64,000 bases of DNA, taken from positions 118,840,046 to 118,904,045 of the forward strand of contig NC_088782.1 in assembly GCF_958450345.1 (NCBI RefSeq), written 5' to 3'. This DNA comes from Calliphora vicina. Lineage: Eukaryota > Arthropoda > Insecta > Diptera > Calliphoridae. Of the stretch, positions 49,331 through 60,815 are shown one piece after another. A program made the position numbers and the translations under genes. A model generated the notes under the pieces. That model saw nothing but the letters and a program-made list of their open reading frames with translations, was not told where the DNA came from and did not search any database. Numbering within the stretch: position 1 is the first letter of the stretch; each line of letters starts with the position of its first letter.

Positions 49331-49374
49331 AAAAAAAGTTTTGAAAAAAAAAATTTCTCCAAAAAAATATTATT

Positions 49375-52260
49375 TATATTTAGAGTAAAGAATTGAGATG
49401 CAGGGGAAAGAAAATATATAGAATTTTTTTGATTTTTGGGAATTGTGGGTTTTGGAAAGTTAAGATTTCTGATGGATTTTAATGCAATTAACTTATTGTT
49501 TAAATTTTCTGTTATTATTATTGGAAATCCCCGTTATTTTTACTTATTGGGAATTTTGGGGATTTTTTTTTTTAATTTAGGAATTAAATTTTTTTATAAA
49601 ATCTAAGATTTTATAAAATTTTTATGTTATTAAATTACTTTAAAAAGATTTTTTTAATTTTTTTTTGTTTTTTTTTTTGAAATCCCGTTTATTTTATACT
49701 TTTTGGGAATTTCGGGGATTTTATTTTTAAAGTTGGGAATTTGAATTTTAAGTTTTTAATTAATTTTAAAGCTATTAATTTATTTCAAATTGATTTTTTG
49801 AAATTTTTGTTATTTTTACTTTTTGGGAATTATGGGGATGTTTTTTTTTAATTTCGAAATTCTTTTTTTTTTATTGAAATTCAGGCTTTTTTTAAATTTT
49901 AAAGTAATGTGATAACAAGAAATTGATTTTATTTAAAGTTTGTGTTATTATTTTTGGAAATTTTGAGAAAAAAATTTTTTTTTGGGAATTCTGGGGATTT
50001 TTTTTAATTTCAAAATTCTCTTTTTTTTTATTAAAATTTAGGGTTGTATTAAATTTTAAAATAATTAGTTGAATATAACTTAATTTTGTTTAAAGTTTCT
50101 GTTATTATTTTTGGAAATCCCAGTTATTTTTTACATTTTGGGAATTTTGGGGATGTTTTTTTTAAATTTGGGAATTTAAATTTTATAAAAAATCGAAGTT
50201 TTTATTATATATTAAAGCATTTAAATTACTTTACAAATATTTTTTTTGGAAATCCCAGTTATTTTTTACTTTTTGGGAGTTCTGGGGAAGTTTTGGAAAT
50301 TCCCTTTTTATTAAAATTCTGGCTTATTAAATTTTAATGGAATTAGTTGAAGAGAAATTGGTTTTGTTTAAATTTTTTTGGAAAATCCCAGGTATTTTTT
50401 ACATTTTGGGAATTTTGGGGATTTTATTTTTAAATTTGGGAATTCAAATTTTATTAAAAAATTTATGTTTTTATTATATTATATTAAAGCATTTAAATAA
50501 CTTTAAGAATATTTTTTTTGGAAATCCCAGTTATTTTTAACTTTTTGGGAGTTCTGGGAAAGTTTTGGAAATTCACTTTTTATTTAAATTCAGGCTTATT
50601 AAATTTTAAAGGAATAAGTTGAATAGAAATTGGTTTTGTTTAAATTTTTTTTGAAAATCCTAGTTATTTTTTACATTTTGGGAATTTTATTTTTAAATTT
50701 GGGAATTCAAATTTTATTAAAAAATCTAAGTTTTATATATTAAAGCATTTAAATAACTAAATAAAAATATTTTTTTGGAAATCCCAGTTATTTGTACTTT
50801 TTGGGAATTCTGGGGATTTTTTTTTTAATTTCAAAATTCTTTTTTTTTATTAAAATTCAGGCTTTTATTAAGTTTTAAAGTATTTGAATGAATAGAAAAT
50901 GATTTTGTTTTAATTTGCTTTTATTATTTTTGGAAATCCCAGTTATTTTTAACATTTTAGGAATTTTGGGGATTTTATTTTTAATTTGGGAATTTAAATT
51001 TTATAAATAATCTAAGTTTTTATTATATATTAAAGCATTTAAATTACTTTAAAAATATTTTTTTTGGAAATATACTTTTTGGGAATTCTGGGGATTTTAT
51101 TTTTTAAATTGGGAATTCAAATTTTATGTAAAATTTAAGATTTTGTTTAATTTTTAAGCTATACAATTCTTTTAAATTGATTTTTTTTTTAGTTTTTGGG
51201 AATTCTGGGAATTTTTTATTAAAGTTGGGAATTCACATTTGAATTAAAATCTAAGATTTCGTTTAATTTTTAAGCTATTAAATTACTTAATTAAAAAAAT
51301 GTAATTATAATAAAAAAGTGCTTTTATATTGAGTTATTTTGAATAAAACTAACAAAAATTCTAGATTTTTTAAAATCCCAGAATTCCCAAATTTTTTTTG
51401 AAAATCCCGTTTAAGGGGAAATTTTTTTATAATAAAAAAAGCTTTTAAACCTAATTATTTTGAATAAAATTAACAAAAATTCTTTCATTTTTAAAATCCC
51501 AGAATTCCCAAAAATTTTTTAAAAATCCCTTTTACGGGGAAATTTTTATTAGAAATTTTAAAAATGTGACTTAAATAAAAAAGTCCTTCTAAAGTTGTTT
51601 TAAGTTATTTTGAACAAAAATAAAAAAATTCCCCAGTATTCCCAAAAATTTTCAACAAAATCCCTTTTAAGGGGAAATTAAAAAAATGTAATTATAATAA
51701 AAAAGTGTTTTTTTATTGAGTTATTTTGAATAAAATTAACAAAAATTCTAGATTTTTTAAAATCCCAGAATTCCCAAATTTTTTTTAAAAATCCTTTTTT
51801 CGGGGAAATTTTTTTATAATAAAAAAAAGCTTTTAAACCTAATTATTTTGAATAAAATTAACAAAATTTCGCTCATTTTTAAAATCCCAGAATTCCCAAA
51901 AATTTTTTAAAAATCCCTTTTACGGGGAAATTTTTATTAGAAATTTTAAAAATGTGACTTAAATAAAAAAGTCCTTCTAAAGTTGTTTTAAGTTATTTTG
52001 AATAAAATTAACAAAAATTCTAGATTTTTTCCCCAGAATTCCCAAATTTTTTTAAAAAATCCCTTTTACGGGGAAATTTTAAAAATGTATTTATAATAAA
52101 AAAGTTATTTCGAATGAAATTACAAATATTTTAGATTTTTTAAAATCCCAGAATTCCTAAAATTTATGTAAAAATCCCTTTACGGGGACATTTTTTTTTA
52201 GGAAAAAAAAAATTCTAAAATTTTGAAAATCCCAGAAATCTCATCATTTTTGTATAAATC
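49375..52260. repeat. GGGAATTCTGGGGATTTT repeat field, second block, with inverted tail
   Basis: The block opens with AAAGAATTGAGATGCAGGGG, a copy of the same sequence at 44268, and tracks the first block for about 600 bp, so the field was duplicated about 5.1 kb apart. From about 51350 to 52260 the motif appears reversed (AAAATCCCAGAATTCCCAAA, CTTTTACGGGGAAATTTTT), again with block duplication (about 51310-51660 versus 51680-52020). Confidence 0.88.
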
Positions 52261-52367
52261 ACATTTAGGAAAAAATAAAATTCAATTTTGTGTATTTTGT
52301 TTATTTGCCTCTCTTTTCTCTTCTAGAAACTCAAGACTGTTCAAGTAAACTTGACTTTGTGTGACTT

Positions 52368-52496
52368 ACCCCCAGTAACACGAAGTCTGGTTATGTGTTA
52401 ACTAATAGTTATACTGACAGTTTTCATACAAAAATTATTTTAACCGACAGTATAACTATTAGTTAACGCATAACCAGGCTTCGTGTTAATAGGGGT
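52368..52496. mobile_element. Palindromic MITE-like element with ~51-bp arms
   Basis: Left arm 52369-52420 (CAGTAACACGAAGTCTGG, then TTAACTAATAGTTATACTGA) pairs with right arm 52446-52496 with only a few mismatches, leaving a spacer of about 25 bp. It has no coding capacity. The compact, nearly perfect hairpin is typical of a MITE; the superfamily is not identified. Confidence 0.8.
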
Positions 52497-53000
52497 TAAA
52501 CTATCTAACAATTTCCTAGAAATGTAAATTTATTAATTTATTACTAAAAAATTTCGTTTCTCATTTTCTCTAATTTCCAAACTTTGTAGAAAATTGCTTT
52601 TCCCTAGAAACACCCCCTCCCTTTTCCCCTTAAAACAACTAATTTCAATTTTTTTTTCTCTGTAAAATGATTTAACAAACAATTACACATTGTAGCAAAA
52701 AAAAAAAAGAACAGAAACCTGAATAATGACACAAATTTGCATAAAACACAAAAAAACAAATTATTTTTTAACAAGACAGCGCAAAAATTATTGTATATTT
52801 TTATTTTCTTCGTCGTCGTCGTCGTTGGTTTTTTTTTTAATCAAGATTGAGGACTGGAATGTTTGTAGCTTGTTAACACCCTGATGCTACTTAAATGAGA
52901 TTTATTTGCATAGTTTTCAACTATAAAAGGGTGGCCAGCTAAAGGCAAGATAAACAAAATTTACAAAATTCAAATTAGTAACAAATTTGTTTATTTTTCT
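52497..53000. other. AT-rich unique segment
   Basis: Contains a short CGTCGTCGTCGTCG run near 52811-52824 and poly-A/T tracts. No gene or repeat family is supported. Confidence 0.45.
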
Positions 53001-53009
53001 AGCCATAAA

Positions 53010-55610
53010 AATATTTCCCTGTAAAAGGGATTTTTTCAAAAAAATTTGGGAATTCTGGGATTTTAACAAAATCTAGAATTTTTATTAATTTTATTCAAAA
53101 TAACTTAGTTTAAAAGCAATTTTTTTTTAATAATCACATTTTTAAAATTTCCCCCTAAAAGGGATTTTTTTCAAGTTTTTGGGAATTCTGGAATTTTCAT
53201 AAAACAAAATTTAATTTTAGCATTAAATTTTTCATAAAAAAGCTTATTTTTATAATTTCCAAAATATTTCCCCGAAATGGAAGTTTTTCAAGATTTTTGG
53301 GAATTCTGGGATTTTGATAAATTTGATGAAAAGAACTAAGAACAGAAAATAGGATTTTTTGAAATGCTGGAATTTTTATGAAACAAAGTTTTTTTTGTAA
53401 ATTTTATTGAATTTATTTTATTTTTTGTTTCTAAAATTTTCCCCGAAAATGGGATTTTTTTTCTAAATTTGGGAATTCTTTTTTTTAAGTAAAAACCAAA
53501 TTTTTATTAAATTTTAAAGCAATTAAATTACTTTAAAAACGTTTTCTAACATTTCCAGTAACTTTTCAAAATTTTCCCCGAAAATGGGATTTTTTTTAAA
53601 TTTGGGAATTCTTTTTTTAAATAAAAACCAAGTTTTTATTAAATTTTAAAGCATTTAAATTACTTTAAAAATGTTTTCTTACATTTCTGGGATTTTAACA
53701 AAATCTAGAATTTTTATTAATTTTATTCAAAATAACTTAGTTTAAAAGCAATTTTTTTTTAATAATCACATTTTTAAAATTTCCCCCTAAAAGGGATTTT
53801 TTTCAAGTTTTTGGGAATTCTGGAATTTTCATAAAACAAAATTTAATTTTAGCATTAAATTTTTCATAAAAAAGCTTATTTTTATAATTTCCAAAATATT
53901 TCCCCGAAATGGAAGTTTTTCAAGATTTTTGGGAATTCTGGGATTTTGATAAATTTGATGAAAAGAACTAAGAACAGAAAATAGGATTTTTTGAAATGCT
54001 GGAATTTTTATGAAACAAAGTTTTTTTTGTAAATTTTATTGAATTTATTTTATTTTTTGTTTCTAAAATTTTCCCCGAAAATGGGATTTTTTTTCTAAAT
54101 TTGGGAATTCTTTTTTTTAAGTAAAAACCAAATTTTTATTAAATTTTAAAGCAATTAAATTACTTTAAAAACGTTTTCTAACATTTCCAGTAACTTTTCA
54201 AAATTTTCCCCGAAAATGGGATTTTTTTTAAATTTGGGAATTCTTTTTTTAAATAAAAACCAAGTTTTTATTAAATTTTAAAGCATTTAAATTACTTTAA
54301 AAATGTTTTCTTACATTTCCAGTAACTTTTCAAAATTTTCCCCGAAAATGGGATTTTTTTTTAAATTTGGGAATTTTTTTTTTAAGTAAAAATAAAGTTT
54401 TTATTAAATATTAAAGCATTTAAATTACTTTAAAAATGTTTTCTTACATTTCCAGGAATTTTTTAAAAATTTTCCCCGAAAATGGGATTTTTTTTTAAAT
54501 TTGGGAATTCAGTTTTTAAGTAAAAACCAAGTTATTGTTATAATTTAAAGCAATTAAATTACTTTAAAAATGTTTTCTAACATTTCCAGGAATTTTTTTA
54601 AAATTTTCCCCGAAATAGGGATTTTTTTTAAATTTGGGAATTCAGTTTTTAAGTAAAAACCTGGTTTTTATTAAATTTTAAAGCAACTAAATTACTTTAA
54701 AAACGTTTTCTTACATTTCCAGGAATTTTTTAAAATTTTCCCCGAAAATGGGATTTTTTTTTAAATTTGGGAATTCTTTTTTTAAGTAAAAACAAAATTT
54801 TTATTAAATTGTAAAGCATTTAAATTACTTTAAAAATGTTTTCTTACATTTCCAGTAATTTTTTAAAATTTTCCCCGAAAATGGGATTTTTTTTAAATTT
54901 GGGAATTCTGTTTTTAAGTAAAAACCAAGTTTTTATTAAATTTTAAAGAATTTAAATTGCTTTAAAAATGTTTTCTCACATTTCCAGTAATTTTTTAAAA
55001 TTTTCCCCGAAAATGGGATTTTTTTTTAAATTTGGGAATTTTTTTTTTAAGTAAAAACCAAGTTTTTATTAAATTTTAAAGCATTTAAATTGCTTTAAAA
55101 ATGTTTTCTCACATTTCCAGTAATTTTTTAAAACTTTACCCGAAAATGGGATTTTTTTTTAAATTTGGGAATTTTTTTTTTAAGTAAAAACCAAGTTTTT
55201 ATTAAATTTTAAAGCATTTAAATTGCTTTAAAAATGTTTTCTCACATTTCCAGTAACTTTTCAAAATTTTCCCCGAAAATGGGATTTTTTTTTTTAAATT
55301 TGGGAATTCTTTTTTTTAAGTAAAAACCAAGTTTTTATTAAATTTTAAAGCATTTAAATTGATTTAAAAAAAAAAAAAAAAAAAACATTTCCAGTAATTT
55401 TTTAAAATTTTCCCCGAAAATGGGATTTTTTTTTAAATTTGGGAATTCTTTTTTTATTTTTTTTTTTAAATTTACTTAACTAATTTACTTAAAAACATTT
55501 TCTTACATTCCAGGATTTTTTGAAAATTTTCCCCCAAAATGTGATTTTTTTTTAAGTAAAAATAAAGTTTTTTATTATAATTTAAAGCTATTAAAATATT
55601 TTTAAATGAA
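53010..55610 (+). repeat. 132-134 bp satellite with CCCCGAAAATGGGATTTT core
   Basis: The core CCCCGAAAATGGG recurs at about 54208, 54340, 54474, 54608, 54740, 54873, 55005, 55138, 55271 and 55412, mostly 132-134 bp apart. Each unit also has AAATTTGGGAATTC, AAGTAAAAACCAAG, AAATTTTAAAGCATTTAAAT and ACATTTCCAGTAA. GGGAATTC and AAAGCATTTAA are shared with the 44-52 kb family, so the two are related. No coding potential. Confidence 0.93.
53055..54318 (+). repeat. 632-bp exact tandem duplication
   Basis: Sequence 53055-53686 (starting CTGGGATTTTAACAAAATCT) recurs at 53687-54318. I read both copies through and saw no difference. Such identity beside satellite units that differ at many sites implies a very recent duplication or an assembly artefact. 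Confidence 0.85.
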
Positions 55611-56755
55611 TTTCTTACTCTTACAATTTTAATTTAAATTTTCCAGCAATTTTTTTCTTGAGGAAACTGTTTTGTTATTATTTTTAGGAATTCTTTAGGA
55701 AATGTTGGCAACTTTCATTTGTATGTAAATAAACTCACAAATTTATTCTTTATTTTTGTTGTTGTTTTGTAGTTTAGTTTTTGTTTTTGTTGTTTTTTTT
55801 TTTTTATATTTCTTTATATCTAACATTGACTTATATATTGTTTAGAGTTGATTATTTTTTTCCTCATGTCGACAACAATATAAGATTTTTTGCTTTTGTT
55901 GTTATTATTGTTATGGCATTTTACTGCAATTATCATTAATTTACATTTATTCATTATTGTTGTGGTTGTTGTGTGTGTTTGTTGTACATACGGTGATGTT
56001 TTGTTATTGTTTGTGTATTAAAACGAAATTTATGTTGAGCCATAAGGAAGGGAGGAGACAAAGAGTAAGTGAAAGAGAGAGAGAAGGGAGAAGCAAAAAC
56101 TAACGGTTTAAGGTGGCTGCCATATATAAAAGTAAAGAAAGAAGCAGAATAAATTATTTGTTTTGGGAAAATAAAGAAAAAATCATAAATATTCTGAAAT
56201 CTTTAAATATTTTTCAAATAATTTAATTAAAAACTCTTTTAGTAAGTATATAAATATTTTATTTAATAAATTAACTGTTTAAAAATCATTTAATTACCTG
56301 TTTGTTTAATAGTTTGTCAGCTATCAATCAATAATTTTTATGTATAAAATCATTAATTTTATTATAAAATATTTTTAGCTTTGTTTGCTGACTTTTAACT
56401 CTATTAAATTATTATTTAATGGGAGTATAAAAAACAGCAAGCAGCAGCAAACAATTAATAAGAAATTAAAATTAATGATAAATAATTTATGTAGACAATA
56501 GGACAAAAACATTGTAAATAGCTTTATAATTACATTAATTTATTATTGTTTTAATAAATGTGATTAATTATATGTTTAATTAACTTTAATAAACTTCCAA
56601 GAAACGTTGGCAACACCCCAACAATTAAGGGGTTAACAAAATTGTATAGACAAACATCTATATATTATTAGTTGTTTTAATAATTATAATGCTTTCAAGT
56701 TAAGAATATTACAAGATTAACTCAATTATTTAAAGTTTTCAATTAATAAAGGAAA
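55611..56755. other. Unique segment with purine-rich GAGA tract
   Basis: AT-rich unique DNA with TTGTTGTTGT runs and an AGTGAAAGAGAGAGAGAAGG tract near 56069-56088 that offers GAGA-factor-type sites. No coding exon is supported. Confidence 0.45.
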
Positions 56756-56759
56756 TGGG

Positions 56760-58930
56760 AAATGGTTACTTTTTTTGAAAACACAAAAATAATGGAATAT
56801 CATGTTTTTTTTTTAATTATTCAGCTTTATATAGCTTTGTTAACATTTTTAAAAATAAATTTTTATATGGTTACTTGCTACATTGAACTGGTTACTTTGA
56901 TTTTTTTTAGGTTTTGTTAACTTTTCTTATAATTTTTAAGTAAATATTGAAATAATTGTTAAAAATATTAATTTTCTTTAGTTTTTTAAACGGTTACTTG
57001 TTTAATTTTAAGTGGTTACTTTTGCCAAATACAGAGAAAAAAATAATTTTTAGGTTGGTTTTGTTTAATTTATTCAAGTATTACTTTTTAGAGGTTTTAT
57101 AAAGTGATTTTATATGGTTACTTATTTTTTTGATAACGGTTACTTTAGATTTTTTCATATAATTTGTTGTTTTTCAAATATGTTTTACAATGTATTAATT
57201 AAATAACCAAAATTAGTAAATCTAAGTAGTTTTAGATATGGTTACTTGTTTCTTATAAAGTGGTTACTTTTGTCTAAAACATAGAAATTATAGAATATCG
57301 TGATTTTTTTTAATTATTAAGGATTACTTAACTTTTCTAACATTTTTAAAAAGAAAATTTTATATGGTTACTTGCTATCATGAACCGGTTACTTTGAATT
57401 TTTTGGGTTTTGTTAACTTTTCTTATCATTTTTTAAGTAAATATTATAATAATTGTTAAAAATATTAATTTTCTTTAGTTTTTGATATGGTTACTCATTT
57501 ATTTTTAAATGGTTACTTTTCCTAAATTCATAAAAAAAATTTGTTTTAAGGTGGTTTTTGATTAATTTCTTCAATTATTTTTACAGTATTATTTTTTTTA
57601 GTGTTTTATAAAGATATTTTAATGGTTACTTATTTTTTGTTAATGGTTACTTTATTTTTTTTTTTAAATTTGTTAGAAAATAATATATTTTACAATGCAA
57701 TCAATTTGTATATCAAAATTAGTAATTTTATGCAGTTTTTGATATGGTTACTTGTTTTTTATAAAGTGGTTACTTTTGGCTCAAACATAGAAATTATGGA
57801 ATTTCATTGCTTTTTTTAATTATTAATGATTCACTTAGCTTTTTTAATATTTTGAAGAGGTATTTTTCTATGGTTACTTGCTATCATGAACCGGTTACTT
57901 TTAATTTTTTAGGTTTTGTTAACTTTTCTTATAATTTTTTAAGTAAATATTATAATAATTGTTAAAAATATTAATTTTCTTTAGATTTTGATATGGTTAC
58001 TCATTTATTTTTAAATGGTTACTTTTCCTAAATTCACAAAAAAAATTTGTTTTAAGGTGTTTTTTTTTAATTTCTTCAATTATTTAACGAGTATTACATT
58101 ATTTTTAATGTTTTATAAAGATATTTCAATGGTTACTTATTTTTTGTTAATGGTTACTTTAATTTTTTTTATTTAAATTTGTTAGAAAATAATATATTTT
58201 ACAATGTAATCAATTTGTATACCAAAATTAGTAATTTTAAGTAGTTTTTTATACGGTTACTTGTTTTTTTTAAAGTGGTTACTTTTGTCTAAAACATAGA
58301 AATTATAGAATATCGTGATTTTTTTTAATTATTAATGATTCACTTAGCTTTTTTAATATTTTTAAAAGGCATTTTTCTATGGTTACTTGCTATCATGAAC
58401 CGGTTACTTTGAATTTTTTAGGTTTTGTTAACTTTTCTTATAATTTTTTAAGTAAATATTGAAATAATTGTTAAAAATATTAATTTTCTTTGGTTTTTGT
58501 TATGGTTACTCATATATTTTTAAATGGTTACTTTTCCTAAATACTGAAATAATTTAATTTTAAGGTGGTTTTTGTTTAATTTCTTCAATTATTTAATAGT
58601 ATTATTTTTTTTTAGTGTTTTATAATGATATTTTAATGGTTACTTATTTTTTGTTAATGGTTACTTTAATTTTTTTTTTTTAAATTTGTTAGAAAATAAT
58701 ATATTTTACAATGTAATCAATTTGTATATCAAAATTAGTAATTTTAAGCAGTTTTTGATATGGTTACTTGTTTTTTATAAAGTGGTTACTTTTGTTGAAA
58801 ATACTGAAATTGAGCAATTTTAAGCTTTTTTATTATAATTAAATTATTATTTAGATATTCTATGCTGTTGTAAAGTTTTTATGAAGGGTTCTTGTATGGT
58901 TACTTGGTTTCAATTTCAATTTTATGTTCT
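56760..58930 (+). repeat. Satellite of paired GGTTACTT motifs
   Basis: At least sixteen pairs of GGTTACTT whose starts are 21-22 bp apart (for example 56869/56890, 57366/57387, 57872/57893 and 58381/58402). Pairs repeat every 122-135 bp, and four pairs make a higher-order unit of about 500-509 bp marked by TTGCTATCATGAACCGGTTA. Sequence between pairs is AT-rich and less conserved. No coding potential. Confidence 0.92.
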
Positions 58931-60020
58931 TATTATTTACAATAAATATATTATTTAAATTGAATTCACTATAAATTTCTTTTAACAACTACTTTAACTA
59001 TGTTTGCTTAGTATTAAAATTCTGGGAATTTTATTCTCAAGTTAGTTGCCAATCTTTGCAAAATAAAACGTTTGCCATTCATGCATAAACATGCAGCAAT
59101 TGTTGTTGTTAACTTAACGCTCAACTAAAATACACGTGCTTTGTTATGGCAAATAAATACATTATACAAATATTGTTATTGTTTTGAATAGAAAAACTAT
59201 ATTAAAATAATGTAAACAAACAAAATTTTGTAGCTTTTTAATATGTGTTTACTTTTTTCCGGGTCTGAAGAATGCAGTTCAAAAGAAAAGGCGGAGGAGG
59301 GCAGCAAGACGTTGGTAGAAAGTAAAAGAAAAGGCTATAAAAATAAATTTTATTACAATTTAAAACATGAAACTGAACAGCAAAAGAAAACAATTTAACG
59401 TTTAATAAATAAATCAAAGAAAATTTAAAAAAAAAAAAATTTTAAGTGAAATGAGGGATGAGCAAATGTTTTGAATGGGCTTTGAAAGCTAAAACAAAGT
59501 GATGATATAGTATTTAAATAAATTTAATTAAAATAATAATTTAAAAAAAAAATCTTGATAAATTAAAAGAAATTTTAAATTTAAATTTAAATTTTTTTTA
59601 CAAATTGTTGAATTTTTATTATGCAAATAATGTCTAAAGTTTCGTTTTATCTTTATTATTATTACTTTCATTATAAACCTAATGTTGCCAACTTAATAAG
59701 CCATAAATTCTTGGCACACTAGGTTATCTGGGTGTAATTTTAATCTTTTTTAAATTATAGCTGTGTTGTGGTTAACAAATTAATGTTAAAAAGTCACTGA
59801 AAAGTTAGATAAACTTATAAAAACGTTATAAATTTCACACATTTTTAATCCCAAAAAAAGAAAGATAAAAACCAACTTATTTTATATTTTTTTTAAAACA
59901 ACATTTGAAAAACCTGCTTAAAATTATATATTTTTTATTCAACATATTAATTATATTTTTAAAAACCCCAGTATTTAACTAAATTTTCATAATATTTTCT
60001 TTTAATCCATTTATTTACAG
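58931..60020. other. Unique segment upstream of the coding exon
   Basis: AT-rich intronic or intergenic DNA with no repeat family. Around 59038-59160 it is slightly less AT-rich (TTGCCATTCATGCATAAACATG) and could be regulatory. It ends with the acceptor TTATTTACAG at 60020. Confidence 0.45.
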
Positions 60021-60510
60021 TTTAATGTTGTCATAAACTCTAATTAACAGTTGGCAAACCTTTTTTCCTTGCTGCCATATCATTCAAGAACTACAAACAA
60101 CAACAATAACAATAACAACCGAAAGCATAAAAAACCAAGCAAAACAAAACAAATAAACAACAAACACTCCCCCCCACTACCTTCCAAAAACAATAACAAC
60201 AAACACGCCATGTAACCTAACATACAACAACAAACATTGTAAACAAAACAAAAAAAGAAATCCCTAAAATAAATTTAAACTCAACTCTAACCTCTCCCTC
60301 TCTCACACTAACTCTCTACCTCCTACATATACCCACCACAACCCCTCCCTCAACAATAACAAAAGCAAAACATCATGGTGAAATACAATGTGGAAATAGT
60401 TAAAACCGAAAATGGCACGGGAAAACCAACAGCAGGTCTAACAACGGCCTTGGTAGCGGAAAACGGAAATGATAATGCGGATGCTAATGGTCGTGAAAAT
60501 GGCACAACGG
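60021..60510 (+). CDS. First coding exon of an unidentified gene (CDS 60375-60510)
   Basis: The exon runs from the acceptor at 60020 to a strong donor, ACGG|GTAAGT, at 60510/60511. The leader (60021-60374) is C/A-rich, has AACAACAACAA runs and CT-rich tracts, and is unlike the surrounding AT-rich repeat DNA, as expected of a fly 5' UTR. The first ATG in good context (ATCATGG) at 60375 opens a frame of 45 codons plus one base: MVKYNVEIVKTENGTGKPTA, then a segment rich in Asn, Ala, Gly and Asp. Codon use is more balanced than in the random open frames nearby. No signal peptide, membrane segment or domain is present, and I do not recognise the family; the start looks like a flexible cytoplasmic N-terminus. 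The rest of the gene lies beyond the right edge. An upstream promoter near 29-32 kb is inferred. Confidence 0.7.
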
Positions 60511-60815
60511 GTAAGTTTGTTTGTTTATTCTTATTACAATAAAAAATTTATTACAGTAAGAAATAAAAGGAACTTAAAATAAATAGATATAATCATATTT
60601 ATGTGAACATTAATACCCATAAAACTAGAGTTAATACAATTGAACGAACGAAAAAAAAAAATTCAATTTGAAATATATATTTTTAAACTAAAAAATAAAC
60701 TAAAAAACAAGTTTGTTAAAGCTATAAAATTAATGACATAAAAAATACTTAAATGCAGAACAGTGTGGCATAAAATAATAAGAAAAATTTTAAAATTTCC
60801 AGCTAAATTAAAATC
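60511..60815 (+). other. Intron following the unidentified coding exon
   Basis: AT-rich intron sequence after the donor at 60511. No further exon or signal is seen before the dispersed repeat. Confidence 0.55.
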
